A DNA stretch of 17,607 bases from the NCBI GenBank assembly GCA_046728115.1, contig JBKPDW010000316.1:1-17607 (forward strand), written 5' to 3'. This stretch comes from CAVSWN01 sp046728115. Its GTDB lineage: Bacteria; Acidobacteriota; Vicinamibacteria; Vicinamibacterales; CAVVIG01. Of the stretch, positions 1 to 7,645 are shown in pieces. The notes beneath the pieces were generated by a model. The model saw only the letters and a list, made by a program, of their open reading frames with translations, made no database searches and was not told the DNA's origin. Both the position numbers and the translations under genes were made by a program. Position 1 is the stretch's first letter. Each line of letters opens with the position of its first letter.

Positions 1-636
1 GTATTCGACGACGCGCCCGATGTTGGCGATCAGGAGATTGCCTCGGAAGTTCGGAGTTCCCCACCCATACACGTCACGCATCAGCTGCGTGGGATCGGTG
101 AAGACCACCGACAGCCGATCCCAGCGCACCACCTGCCGCACGTGTTTGACCTGGAAGATCGCGGGGTCCGTGGGCAGCTGCTTGAACTCGAACACGCCGA
201 GCAGCGCACCAACTGGAATCGCCGCGGGCAGAATTGACCCGATCGCATGAATCGTGAGCAGGTCTGCGATGCGGTCGAAGAACTGATCGCGGATTCCTGT
301 CGCGCTGAGGTACTCCGGCGTGGCCTGGAACGAGGCGGCGATTTCTTCGATGTCTTCGTAGGCGTCCGCAACCGCGCCGACCACCGCGGCGACAGCGAGG
401 GCGAGATTCGCGTCGGCTGTCTCTTCGTGACTGCGAAGCTCGACGAGCTCGTCGATCCGTGCTCCCACGACTGACACGTTCAGCTGGGCGAGGCCGATAT
501 CGTCCACGCCAGGCGGCGGTGCCCAGCCAAGGAGCGCGAGCAGCTGCGACACAGCCTTCGCCCTGCCATTGACTTCGTTCAGCGCCGCGGTGGCGGTGCC
601 CAGGTACTCGGTGGCGCGATCGATCGTGGACGGCAT
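1..636 (-). CDS. Unrecognised protein, N-terminal part (runs off left edge)
   Basis: An open frame of 212 codons starts with ATG at 636 and stays open to base 1, so the gene is cut by the window edge. Its start overlaps the stop of the phospholipase D-like gene by one base (TGATG), typical of translational coupling. The protein begins MPSTIDRATEYLGTATAAL. It has an acidic, alanine- and leucine-rich helical stretch (about residues 60-110, with DAYEDIEEIAASFQ), then a hydrophobic Gly/Ala/Pro stretch (IGSILPAAIPVGALLG), then a mixed region with VRWDRLSVVFTDPTQLM and YGWGTPNFRG. There is no signal peptide and no catalytic motif I can identify. I do not recognise the family. The coupling suggests its product works with, or is made in proportion to, the phospholipase D-like protein. 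That the gene is real rests on the overlap, codon pattern and uninterrupted frame. Confidence 0.75.
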   Translation of the reverse strand, partial: MPSTIDRATEYLGTATAALNEVNGRAKAVSQLLALLGWAPPPGVDDIGLAQLNVSVVGARIDELVELRSHEETADANLALAVAAVVGAVADAYEDIEEIAASFQATPEYLSATGIRDQFFDRIADLLTIHAIGSILPAAIPVGALLGVFEFKQLPTDPAIFQVKHVRQVVRWDRLSVVFTDPTQLMRDVYGWGTPNFRGNLLIANIGRVVEY

Positions 637-2792
637 CAGAAATCCATCTTGGCTTTCTTCTTTTCGTCCCACTGGCCGGTCTTGAAGTCGAAGGCAGCCG
701 TCGACTTCAGTGGCGCGACTTTGTAGGACTTCACGCCGAGCGCATCGAGGTGATCGCGCGGCGTCTTGTGGGTCGAGTTGTCAGTCGGCCACGGCAGCAC
801 CCGCGCTTTGCCGGTGCTCGACTGCGACGGCGTCTTGGTGACGTGTTCGAGCGTCGCCTTTGCGTGGTCCGACCAGAACTTCAGCCAGCCTTGGGCCGGC
901 TTGTTCGCGACCTGCAGCGGTCCGGCCGCGAGGTTGGGCGTGCCGTTGGCGTTCAGATAACCAAGGTGCTCCGCCCACAGCTTGCGGCGCAGGATGTCGA
1001 CGACGTTGTTCGGCGGATCCTTGGTGTCGAAGAAGACGCCGTTGACTTCGATCGCGCGCTGCTCGTTGCGATTGAACAAGCCGTTGAGGATGTCGCTCGG
1101 CAGCGACCCGTCGAGCGAGAGGCCATCGAGGTTGGCCGAGCCGATCGTTGCCCACGTGTTGTCGATGATCCCGGCCTTCGCGTGGACGTAGATGGGAAGG
1201 ATGCGCGGACGCGGCGGCCTTTCGTCGTGCGTCCATCGCGTGAAAACGCCGAAGCGCTGCGGTCCGGTCGGCGTCTGTAAGATGGCCCTCCGGATCCGCG
1301 TGATCAATCGCCGCTGCTTGAACGGATAGGTGGGGACATCCGGCTCGATATTGAGGAGGACGATCACCTTGAGCTGCGGCGCGTTCAGCATGGCGTTCAC
1401 CAGGCCGTCGCCGATCGCGTCGTCGGTGAAGTACTGCGTCTCGAGGTAGATGAACTCCTTGGCAGCTGCGAACCCACGCAGGTACGCCTCGAGAATGCCT
1501 TTCTCGCCTTTGGGAATCCCCTCGAATTGATCGCAGCTGAGCGTGCGTACGAGCTGAACGGCGCAGACGCCATCCTCCGGCTCGTCGAGGATGGACGTCC
1601 CCGGCGGCGGCGGCACACTCGAATCCCTCATCTGCGCCGGCAGCTCGTTCCCAGGACCGGCCGCATCGTTCCAGAACAGCCGCATCGTGTCGAGGAAGTC
1701 GGCCTGCGCGGGACCGGTCATGGTGAACCCGGCGTCGTGCTTGGGGAAGCCGGTTGCGCTGCCGCGAATCCACGCGTCGATGGCGTGGTCCTGCCGATCG
1801 ACGTAGCTCTGGCCGAACGGCGAGCCGATGCTCAGCATCCGGCTGCGGTCCATCATCATCAGCTTCGCGTGCATGACGCCCGAGCTGAGGACCGGCTGCT
1901 CCAGCGCCTGAACTTTCAGGTTGGGCGCAGTCGCCGCCGCGAAGTACCGCTTCACCTCGTCGGTGTCCGTCAGATCCGCGCCGAGGAGCTCCTTGACAAT
2001 GGAGATGCCTTCGGTGCCGACGAAGGGAAACAGCAGGATGCCGACAGCGATCTTGATGAACAACGGCACTGTGAAGGCGTGCAGGAGGATGCGGACATCC
2101 ACGCCGCGCAGTGCGGAAAGGAGGAGCGCGCGTTCCGGCCTGCGATCGTCCGCGCGGATCGGGCGCGGCAGCGTCACGTTCAGATCGACCGGACCCGGAG
2201 GGTCGAAGTCGAAAATCAGGCCGGGCGTCTCGGCCGCCGGGTTCGCGTTGAAGCTCTCGGGGATGGCGAACAACAGCTGCGAGATCAGGAGTTCCTGACG
2301 CGCGAACCGCATCATCGCGGCTGCGCAGATGAAGGCGTCGTGATCCATCAGTGTGGTGACGCGATTGCCTTCGGTGTAGCGGAGCGCTTGGCCGGTGCCG
2401 AGCGTGGTCAAGAGGCCGGTCGCATTGGCTTCGCGGATGACGAAATCGCCGTAGTTCTGCTCGGCTTCCGCGGACCGATCGTCGATGCGCGCGCGCCCGT
2501 CGTCTGTGACCACGTAGCCGGGAGACGCGGCATCGGATGGTGCGAAGGCCAACTCGCGGCCGGCCTTGTCGTACGCAACGATCTCGAGGTGACGCGTTCC
2601 CGCCACTGGAGAAGGGATCACGGAAAGCTCGAACCGGCCGTCGTCCGCAGACAGGACAAATGCGAGCGCGCGGCCCTTGTAGTCGAACAACGAGCCCGGC
2701 ACACGAGCTCCGACGCGGAATCCCTTCAGGGGCTTGCGCCCGCCCGCCGCGTTGGCCTCGGTGACGAGATGGCCGATGATGCGTTTGCTCAT
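636..2792 (-). CDS. Phospholipase D-superfamily protein with two HKD motifs
   Basis: Both HxKx4D motifs are visible: HAKLMMMD at residues 308-315 and HAKAGIID at 537-544, the second followed by the usual IGSANLDG. In this superfamily two HKD motifs form one active site that cleaves or transfers phosphodiesters through a phosphohistidine, as in phospholipase D and cardiolipin synthase. The 718-residue length exceeds cardiolipin synthase (about 480). The N-terminus (about 1-85, IIGHLVTEANAAGG...DDGRFELSV) looks like a beta-sandwich, and a hydrophobic stretch (about 240-256) could touch membrane. I chose ATG 2792 because conserved-looking sequence begins there. The frame stays open to a GTG at 2933, but that extra 47-residue stretch is Cys/Arg-rich and not convincing; neither start has a strong ribosome binding site. 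There is no obvious signal peptide. The substrate cannot be told from sequence. The gene lies 170 bp after the secreted-protein gene and is coupled to the next gene. Confidence 0.88.
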   Translation of the reverse strand: MSKRIIGHLVTEANAAGGRKPLKGFRVGARVPGSLFDYKGRALAFVLSADDGRFELSVIPSPVAGTRHLEIVAYDKAGRELAFAPSDAASPGYVVTDDGRARIDDRSAEAEQNYGDFVIREANATGLLTTLGTGQALRYTEGNRVTTLMDHDAFICAAAMMRFARQELLISQLLFAIPESFNANPAAETPGLIFDFDPPGPVDLNVTLPRPIRADDRRPERALLLSALRGVDVRILLHAFTVPLFIKIAVGILLFPFVGTEGISIVKELLGADLTDTDEVKRYFAAATAPNLKVQALEQPVLSSGVMHAKLMMMDRSRMLSIGSPFGQSYVDRQDHAIDAWIRGSATGFPKHDAGFTMTGPAQADFLDTMRLFWNDAAGPGNELPAQMRDSSVPPPPGTSILDEPEDGVCAVQLVRTLSCDQFEGIPKGEKGILEAYLRGFAAAKEFIYLETQYFTDDAIGDGLVNAMLNAPQLKVIVLLNIEPDVPTYPFKQRRLITRIRRAILQTPTGPQRFGVFTRWTHDERPPRPRILPIYVHAKAGIIDNTWATIGSANLDGLSLDGSLPSDILNGLFNRNEQRAIEVNGVFFDTKDPPNNVVDILRRKLWAEHLGYLNANGTPNLAAGPLQVANKPAQGWLKFWSDHAKATLEHVTKTPSQSSTGKARVLPWPTDNSTHKTPRDHLDALGVKSYKVAPLKSTAAFDFKTGQWDEKKKAKMDF

Positions 2793-2962
2793 GAGGTCGT
2801 ACACGCTCGCGGCGGCCTGCGGCCTGCTGAGTCGGCAGTCCGACGCTGTCGATGTGTTCGGACAATTGCGTCTGATTGAAGGATCGGGAAAGCAATGCGA
2901 AACACGACACGCGTCGACAGCGTGGCGCCTCACGGCTCAGCTGCCGAAGCAAGCTCGCGAGC

Positions 2963-3982
2963 CTAGGAACCCAGCACGCGTTGCAGTCGAATGAGCTGGG
3001 TAGCGACCAGCGAGCGCGCCTTCGCGCTGACGATGCGCCGGGCGACGGTACCGAAGACACCGTGGAAAAGGTCGATGCGTGAGCGATTCAAGTAGACGAC
3101 GTAGGTCGCCGGCGATGATGACGACCCGTCGGGCACGAGAAGCGTAAGGCCCAACGACGCGTCGAAGTAGTGCATGGCGTAAATCTGCTTCGAGGCGATC
3201 GCGAAGCGTATCGGCGCGTCATCGGCCTGGCGCATGATCGACATGTGCGTGACACTGATGACGGGGCGTTTGTACACGCGTTCCTTTGACCAGTAGATCA
3301 CGTCGGTGGCGTCAAGGCGATCGTTCGGATACTCGAGAAGGTGCTGGCGTAAGTCGCCGAGATGACGCCACGTCACCGGATCGCCATCGACAAGCGCGGC
3401 GAACTCGGTTCTGACGTCGAGACGCGGCGAGCTATCTGTGTACTTCATCAAGGCCGTCGCGCCGGTCTCGCGATAGCGAGCGACGTAATCAACCAGCAAC
3501 TGCCGCATCACACGAGTCGCACGCGGAGTTGCGTCAGCGCCGCGCCAGTCCACGGTTCGCGCAAACTGTTGGATGGCCTCAGCGGAAAGCTGGACGCCGC
3601 AGTCGTCGACACGGCACGCTTGGAGTCGTCGTACGTCCCCTTCGTCGAGCGTGAGAGCGGCAACGTCCCCGATCCGTGGTGCGTCGCTGAACGTGCCGAT
3701 CTGGAGCACGTCCTCGGTCCGCTTGAAGGTCGCGATGTCAGCGAGTTGCGCGACGTAGTTCTCCGGCGTTGTCGCGATGCGGACAATGCCAAGTGTGGCG
3801 ATTTCGGCTGCGTGGCTGGTGTCGAGCGTGTGCGAGACGACCTGGCCGGCATCCAGGCGCCGGATGTCTGCTGGCGACAGGCTGAACGTCGCGCTCAAGA
3901 ACGAACGGGCCGAGTCGTGATGTGGAGCCGCCGCTGACAACGAGATGGCGGCGACGATTGCTGCGAGTGGTGCCAACCGCAC
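2963..3982 (-). CDS. Secreted protein of unknown function
   Basis: A 339-residue protein with a signal peptide: MRLAPLAAIVAAISLSAAAP, a short basic start, a hydrophobic core and an Ala-rich cleavage region, so it is probably exported. The start is GTG at 3982, supported by GAGGAA a few bases upstream. The stop of the radical SAM gene is only 7 bases before it, so the two are co-transcribed. The mature part has no metal-binding or catalytic motif that I recognise. Two cysteines sit close together (QACRVDDCGVQ, about residue 125) and may form a disulfide. The C-terminal half includes a stretch (YVVYLNRSRIDLFHGVFG) followed by a basic helix. I do not know the family. Proteins of this kind, carrying LSPADIRRLDAGQVV-like text near the N-terminus, occur as hypotheticals in Acidobacteriota to my recollection, which I cannot check here. 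Confidence 0.8.
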   Translation of the reverse strand: MRLAPLAAIVAAISLSAAAPHHDSARSFLSATFSLSPADIRRLDAGQVVSHTLDTSHAAEIATLGIVRIATTPENYVAQLADIATFKRTEDVLQIGTFSDAPRIGDVAALTLDEGDVRRLQACRVDDCGVQLSAEAIQQFARTVDWRGADATPRATRVMRQLLVDYVARYRETGATALMKYTDSSPRLDVRTEFAALVDGDPVTWRHLGDLRQHLLEYPNDRLDATDVIYWSKERVYKRPVISVTHMSIMRQADDAPIRFAIASKQIYAMHYFDASLGLTLLVPDGSSSSPATYVVYLNRSRIDLFHGVFGTVARRIVSAKARSLVATQLIRLQRVLGS

Positions 3983-3989
3983 GAGTTCC

Positions 3990-5537
3990 TCAGGGCACTA
4001 GCGCCAGCGGTATCCGCTTGCTGCCAAGCGGCACCCCAGAGGGCTCCTGCAGTGCCGGCATCGGGTGCGCAATGAAGAGCCGGCGTGCGGCCCGGGCGAG
4101 CCACCGCGCTCGACGTGCCGAGCGTTGCACTCGGGCGCTGTCGGTGGCGATCCCCGTGTTGGCGTACATTTGCCGGTATAGCTTCGAGATGAGGACAAAC
4201 GCCAGTCGTGCGCGGAGCGATCGGACACAGCGCGAGCGCTCCCAAACAGGCCGGAGCGCATAGAAACGATCCCACACGCGCTGGGTGTGGGCGCGCAGTT
4301 CGTCGGCGCTCATCCGGGGATGGGGCGAATACACTCGCGGCCGATGCTCTGGGGGAATCAGCCAGTAGCGCGTGAACGGTATGCCGTTGATGGTTGGCAC
4401 TTCTGCAGCCTCCCGCTCCCATTTCGCAAAGTCGATCGTGCCCGGCAGTGGCGTCAGCATGACGAACTGCGCAAAGGACAAGCCGGCGCGGTGCGCGACG
4501 TCCGCCGTGGCTGAGAACGTGTCCGGCGTATCCGTCGGCAGTCCGAAGATGAAGGAGCCAAGGACGTGCACGTCTGCCGAGCGGAACGCCTGCAGTCGAG
4601 TGACCAATTCGTCACCGGCCTCATTGAAGTTCTTGAACACCGCTTTCAGCCCCTCGGGGGTCACCGATTCGACGCCGACCAGGGCGCCTCGAATCCGCGC
4701 GCGCCGCATCGCAGCCAGGAACTCCGGATCCTCCGCTGCCTCCATGGTGATCTGCGTGTAGAACACCATGTCGCCGGGCAGCTGCTCCAGCCTCGCCATC
4801 AGCTCGAAGCGCTCGTGGCGGAGCGCCTGAAGTGCCTCGTAGCGCTGCTTGTCCGCGCGGCGGTTCGCAGTGGCAAGATCCGCCAAGGTCACAGGATAGA
4901 AGTTGTCGTCGGCGAGCACGATGAAGCGGAAACCCTTGCGGCGGAGCTCGACAATCTCGCGCACGACGACCCTGATGTCGCGTTGTCGTGGCGTCTGGCC
5001 GTCGGTCCTCCACACCGAGCAGAACGAACAATGCTTCGGGCAGCCGCGCACAGTCTGGACCGATGCCCACATATAGTGCTCTGCTCGCAGCAAATCCCAG
5101 CGAGCCGGAACAAAGCCGTCGCCAGTCACACGGCCACCGTCGTACCGCGGCTGCGGTGCGCCACGCTCGCAGTCACGGAGCACAATAGACCAGATCGGAT
5201 CGCCGTCTCCAGTCACAACGGCATGGGCAGCGCCATGCTGCCGACCCTCGTCGGGGTACAGCGTCGCGTGGATCCCCCCAAACACCACGTAGGCACCGCG
5301 GGCGCGGACACGTTGACCGATCTGATAGCCGCGAAGCGCGTTGGCAGTGTGGATTCCGATGCCGACGACATCGCCGGCGGCGACCGTCTCCGCGTCAAAG
5401 GGTTCCACCGTTTCATCGACGATAATGGGAGTCCCGAAGTGGTGGGGCGTGGCCGCGGCGAGCACGTACTGCCAGCGAGGCGTAATCACGGCCGTGCCGA
5501 ACGACACGTCGCTTGGATTGACAAGGTGCACGCGCAA
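3990..5537 (-). CDS. B12-binding-domain radical SAM protein
   Basis: The 515-residue protein has an N-terminal cobalamin-binding-type Rossmann domain (about 1-140, from LRVHLVNPSDVSFG to VVFGGIHATLYPDEG), then a radical SAM core with the CX3CX2C cluster motif at C166, C170 and C173 (RGCPKHCSFC). Later core strands are visible in LADDNFYP, RGALVGVES and FIFGLPTDTPDTF. The family uses S-adenosylmethionine and a 4Fe-4S cluster, often with cobalamin, for difficult methylations or rearrangements, commonly on lipids or natural products. The substrate here is unknown. I chose the TTG start at 5537 because AGGAGG (5544-5549) sits 6 bases upstream and the domain starts immediately after it. The open frame extends to 5813, but that extension lies wholly inside the peptidase gene and reads like low-complexity basic sequence. 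The C-terminal 110 residues are Arg-rich. Confidence 0.9.
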   Translation of the reverse strand: MRVHLVNPSDVSFGTAVITPRWQYVLAAATPHHFGTPIIVDETVEPFDAETVAAGDVVGIGIHTANALRGYQIGQRVRARGAYVVFGGIHATLYPDEGRQHGAAHAVVTGDGDPIWSIVLRDCERGAPQPRYDGGRVTGDGFVPARWDLLRAEHYMWASVQTVRGCPKHCSFCSVWRTDGQTPRQRDIRVVVREIVELRRKGFRFIVLADDNFYPVTLADLATANRRADKQRYEALQALRHERFELMARLEQLPGDMVFYTQITMEAAEDPEFLAAMRRARIRGALVGVESVTPEGLKAVFKNFNEAGDELVTRLQAFRSADVHVLGSFIFGLPTDTPDTFSATADVAHRAGLSFAQFVMLTPLPGTIDFAKWEREAAEVPTINGIPFTRYWLIPPEHRPRVYSPHPRMSADELRAHTQRVWDRFYALRPVWERSRCVRSLRARLAFVLISKLYRQMYANTGIATDSARVQRSARRARWLARAARRLFIAHPMPALQEPSGVPLGSKRIPLALVP

Positions 5538-5543
5538 GCCAAG

Positions 5544-5549
5544 CCTCCT
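5544..5549 (-). promoter_or_regulatory. Shine-Dalgarno AGGAGG overlapping upstream stop codon
   Basis: AGGAGG lies 6 bases before the TTG start of the radical SAM gene, and its first bases belong to the TAG stop of the M56 peptidase gene (TAGGAGG). It decides the TTG start and implies that translation of the two genes is coupled. Confidence 0.75.
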
Positions 5550-6966
5550 AGAAGGAACCGGCGATGCGCCGGGCAAATCGAGTGAAGACGCCGGCCGTCG
5601 CGACGCCAGCTGCTCTGGAGCGTCGACCGATTGAGACTCCTGCGTCAGCAGCGGCAACCCACGGGGAGCGGGAATCGGCCTGCGGGTCGCTGGCAGGCGG
5701 AGCGACCGCGTCCGGTATCGCCGCATCGCCAGCGACCGTCGAAGCGTCGGCCGCGACAGCTTCCCGAGTCTCGACCTGGGCTTGTTGATCGCCGCCCTCG
5801 TGCGACTGCACAATCGGAGGCCACAGACTCGATACTTCTACCGGCGAGATTTCCGTCGTCTGAAAGAGTCCGCGCGGGGCACCGGGCATGTCGCGCCGAG
5901 GCGCGACCGCACTTTTGGTTCGCGTCTCCTGAGCCTTCGGAACCGGGTTCATGTTGAGACGGCGCGTCGGTATCGGTTCCAGCGGCGCCGAAATCGTCAT
6001 CGTCTTGGCAGACGTCTGCGGAGTCATGACGGTGGCAAACAGTTCGAAACTGCCAATGCCGGCCGCCAGCGTTAGGAGTGCCGCGACAACGGCGGTTCCG
6101 AGGCCGCGCGACCAGATCGGCGATGAGAACGGGCGCTCCGAGACGATCCTGGTCACGCGATATCGGAGGCTGCCGGCCGTTACCGCGCCGGGCGCGGCCA
6201 GCGAAACGGGTGTCACGGCGGACAAGTCGGTCAGTTTCACGAGGCAGGTCGCGTACGACTTCGCCGACCCAGTGACCGCGACCGCCGTCTCGTCGCACGC
6301 CACTTCACGCTCGACCTGGAGGCGTCGATCTATCCACCACACCGCCGGGTGCCATCCGGCCACGACGCGGATACCCAGCTGCAGGAGGTTTGCGAGGTCA
6401 TCGCGCCGCTGTACGTGCGCCCATTCGTGAATGATCACGTAGTCCAGTTCGTCGGCCGACAAGCGCTCGAGAAGTGCAGGCGCAACGGCGATGATTGGCG
6501 TGCCGCATCCCAGCACCGCCGCCCGGCCGACGCCATCGTTCACGACGAGACGCGCGGGCCGCTGCTCGCCGCGGACACGCATCCAATGGCGCAATCGCGG
6601 TTCGACATCGGTCGGGAACGGACGGCAGGTCTGTCTCGCGCGGCGCAGGCCGATGAGCGCTCTCGAAACACGGAGGCCCTGCGAACTGGCCCACAGGAAC
6701 CATAGTCCCAGCATCGCTGCGGTGGACGTCCACGGCGTCGCCGGGACTGGGACGACCGGACCGACCGACGATTGCGCAGCGTACTGCGGTACGTCGCTCG
6801 TCGACGACAGCGACCAGAGAGCGGGGATCGTTAGCACGATCAGCAATGCCAAGCTGCACACGATGTAGCGGACGTTGGCATGGGCGCCTTCGATCGCTCG
6901 CAGCATCAGGAATAGCGCCGCCGCCACTACGACACCCTGCCAGACCCAGTTCAAGACAGCATCCAT
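5548..6966 (-). CDS. M56-family (BlaR1-type) membrane metallopeptidase
   Basis: A 472-residue protein with membrane segments near residues 8-25, 33-52 and 80-95, a cytoplasmic zinc-protease domain, and a fourth segment near 287-310. The zinc motif is H180-E-W-A-H184, with the third ligand probably E221 in EREVACDE, the BlaR1/MecR1 signature. Family members sense an outside signal and cleave the partner BlaI-type repressor. Unlike classical BlaR1 (about 585-600 residues), there is no penicillin-binding sensor domain. The outer part is a tail of about 160 residues rich in Pro, Ala, Thr and Ser (PIPTRRLNMNPVPKAQETRT...), so the signal is unknown. ATG 6966 has AGGAGA 5 bases upstream, overlapping the repressor stop codon. 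The repressor lies directly upstream and the pair surely functions together. Confidence 0.92.
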   Translation of the reverse strand: MDAVLNWVWQGVVVAAALFLMLRAIEGAHANVRYIVCSLALLIVLTIPALWSLSSTSDVPQYAAQSSVGPVVPVPATPWTSTAAMLGLWFLWASSQGLRVSRALIGLRRARQTCRPFPTDVEPRLRHWMRVRGEQRPARLVVNDGVGRAAVLGCGTPIIAVAPALLERLSADELDYVIIHEWAHVQRRDDLANLLQLGIRVVAGWHPAVWWIDRRLQVEREVACDETAVAVTGSAKSYATCLVKLTDLSAVTPVSLAAPGAVTAGSLRYRVTRIVSERPFSSPIWSRGLGTAVVAALLTLAAGIGSFELFATVMTPQTSAKTMTISAPLEPIPTRRLNMNPVPKAQETRTKSAVAPRRDMPGAPRGLFQTTEISPVEVSSLWPPIVQSHEGGDQQAQVETREAVAADASTVAGDAAIPDAVAPPASDPQADSRSPWVAAADAGVSIGRRSRAAGVATAGVFTRFARRIAGSF

Positions 6967-6975
6967 TTTCGTCTC

Positions 6976-7350
6976 CTAGGCACGTTCGATCAGTTTCCTG
7001 AGTCGCTCGCGCTCGGCCGGATCGATCTCCTCGTCCTCGAGGACATTCAGCACAAGCAGGCTCGGCGATCCATCGAACAGGCGGCTGACCAGGTGACGCA
7101 GAGCCCGACGTCGTGCTTGGCGTTCGTCGACTACCGGGCGATATATGAAAGCGCGCGCGACCTTGTCGTGCGCGACATAGCCCTTCGTCTCCAGAATCCG
7201 TAGGATGGTTTGAACAGTGCTGTAGCTGGCGGGCCGTCTTTCATTGAGGGCTGCAACCACTTCCGCGACCGACGCGGACTGAAGGCGCCAGAGGGCGGTC
7301 ATCACCTCAGCCTCGACATCGGTCAGAGCGAGAGAGGGCCTTCTAGCCAT
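6976..7350 (-). CDS. BlaI/MecI/CopY-family transcriptional repressor
   Basis: A 124-residue protein, the usual size for the family. The winged helix is clear: LTDVEAEVMTALWRLQSASVAEVVAALN, then SYSTVQTILRILETKGYV (recognition helix and following strand), then AFIYRPVVDERQARRRAL, and a C-terminal dimerisation region. BlaI-type dimers bind dyads at their own promoter and are removed by proteolysis by the partner M56 peptidase, whose gene follows 9 bases later. The likely cleavage region in the family is between the wing and the dimerisation helices. Upstream are a -35/-10 pair and two operator-like repeats, consistent with autorepression of the whole minus-strand operon. There is no strong ribosome binding site before ATG 7350. 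Confidence 0.93.
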   Translation of the reverse strand: MARRPSLALTDVEAEVMTALWRLQSASVAEVVAALNERRPASYSTVQTILRILETKGYVAHDKVARAFIYRPVVDERQARRRALRHLVSRLFDGSPSLLVLNVLEDEEIDPAERERLRKLIERA

Positions 7351-7358
7351 ATCGGCGT

Positions 7359-7381
7359 TTAGTCTTAAATAATTCAGACTT
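7359..7381 (-). promoter_or_regulatory. Putative BlaI-type operator, promoter-downstream copy
   Basis: An imperfect dyad with AGTCT and AGACT arms (7361-7365 and 7376-7380) around an AT-rich centre, in a GC-rich region. It lies between the predicted -10 and the repressor start codon, where a bound dimer would block transcription. The arms differ from the TACA/TGTA core of classical bla and mec operators, so the assignment rests on position and on a second related copy at 7416-7438. Confidence 0.6.
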
Positions 7382-7391
7382 CACGCCGAGG

Positions 7392-7421
7392 ACTCTAGCA
7401 GCAACTCCCCATGCCTGTCAA
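7392..7421 (-). promoter_or_regulatory. Sigma-70-type promoter of the repressor/peptidase operon
   Basis: On the minus strand the -35 is a perfect TTGACA (7421-7416), followed by an 18-base spacer and a -10 of TAGAGT (7397-7392), four of six matches. It is the best promoter match I see in the window and is flanked by operator-like repeats on both sides. Confidence 0.65.
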
Positions 7422-7438
7422 TTAAAGAATTAAGACTT
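7416..7438 (-). promoter_or_regulatory. Putative BlaI-type operator overlapping the -35
   Basis: It shares AAGTCTnAATTnTTTAA with the operator copy at 7359-7381 in the same orientation; its second half diverges and merges into the TTGACA -35. Occupancy would block polymerase access. It is a weaker dyad than the downstream copy. Confidence 0.5.
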
Positions 7439-7456
7439 GCAGACTGGGCTCCGCAA

Positions 7457-7485
7457 AGGGCCGTGCGGCTAACGCCGCCGGCCCT
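7457..7485. terminator. Terminator-like GC-rich hairpin
   Basis: A strong stem: AGGGCCG (7457-7463) pairs with CGGCCCT (7479-7485), and GCGGC (7465-7469) pairs with GCCGC (7474-7478), with one bulged T and a TAAC loop. It is flanked by A-rich and T-rich bases (AAA before, CTTTG after), so it could work in either direction, though the T tract is short. It lies between the kinase/HAF remnant and the repressor promoter, and would insulate that promoter from upstream minus-strand transcription. Confidence 0.5.
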
Positions 7486-7645
7486 CTTTGTGACCGATGC
7501 CTTTCAGTCAACATTGCGAAGGCTATTGTCGTACCAGACGTTGGATCTCCAGTCTTCCACACAAGTACGCGTCCGGGCGGCTCAAAGAGGTCTAGCTCGA
7601 TGTGCCCGACACGCCGATGGCTCCTCACGGATTCTTCGGCACTTG

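Noticed and set aside
1527..2879. A 450-residue plus-strand frame opposite the phospholipase D-like gene
   Set aside because: Its translation is Arg/Ala/Val/Asp-rich antisense text with no domain, while the opposite strand has both HKD motifs.
781..3060. A 759-residue open frame on the minus strand overlapping the phospholipase D-like gene
   Set aside because: It is Arg/His/Ser-rich shadow sequence with no motifs, in another frame of the HKD-encoding gene; high GC content makes such frames common.
4566..5585. A 339-residue plus-strand frame opposite the radical SAM gene
   Set aside because: It is antisense to the CX3CX2C-bearing gene and has no recognisable motif.
5538..5813. Extension of the radical SAM protein to an upstream start at 5813
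   Set aside because: The extension is wholly inside the peptidase gene, is basic low-complexity text, and the TTG at 5537 has an ideal AGGAGG.
5548..7350. Beta-lactam resistance locus suggested by the BlaI/BlaR1 pair
   Set aside because: The M56 protein lacks the penicillin-binding sensor domain and no beta-lactamase or penicillin-binding protein is nearby; such pairs have many other roles.
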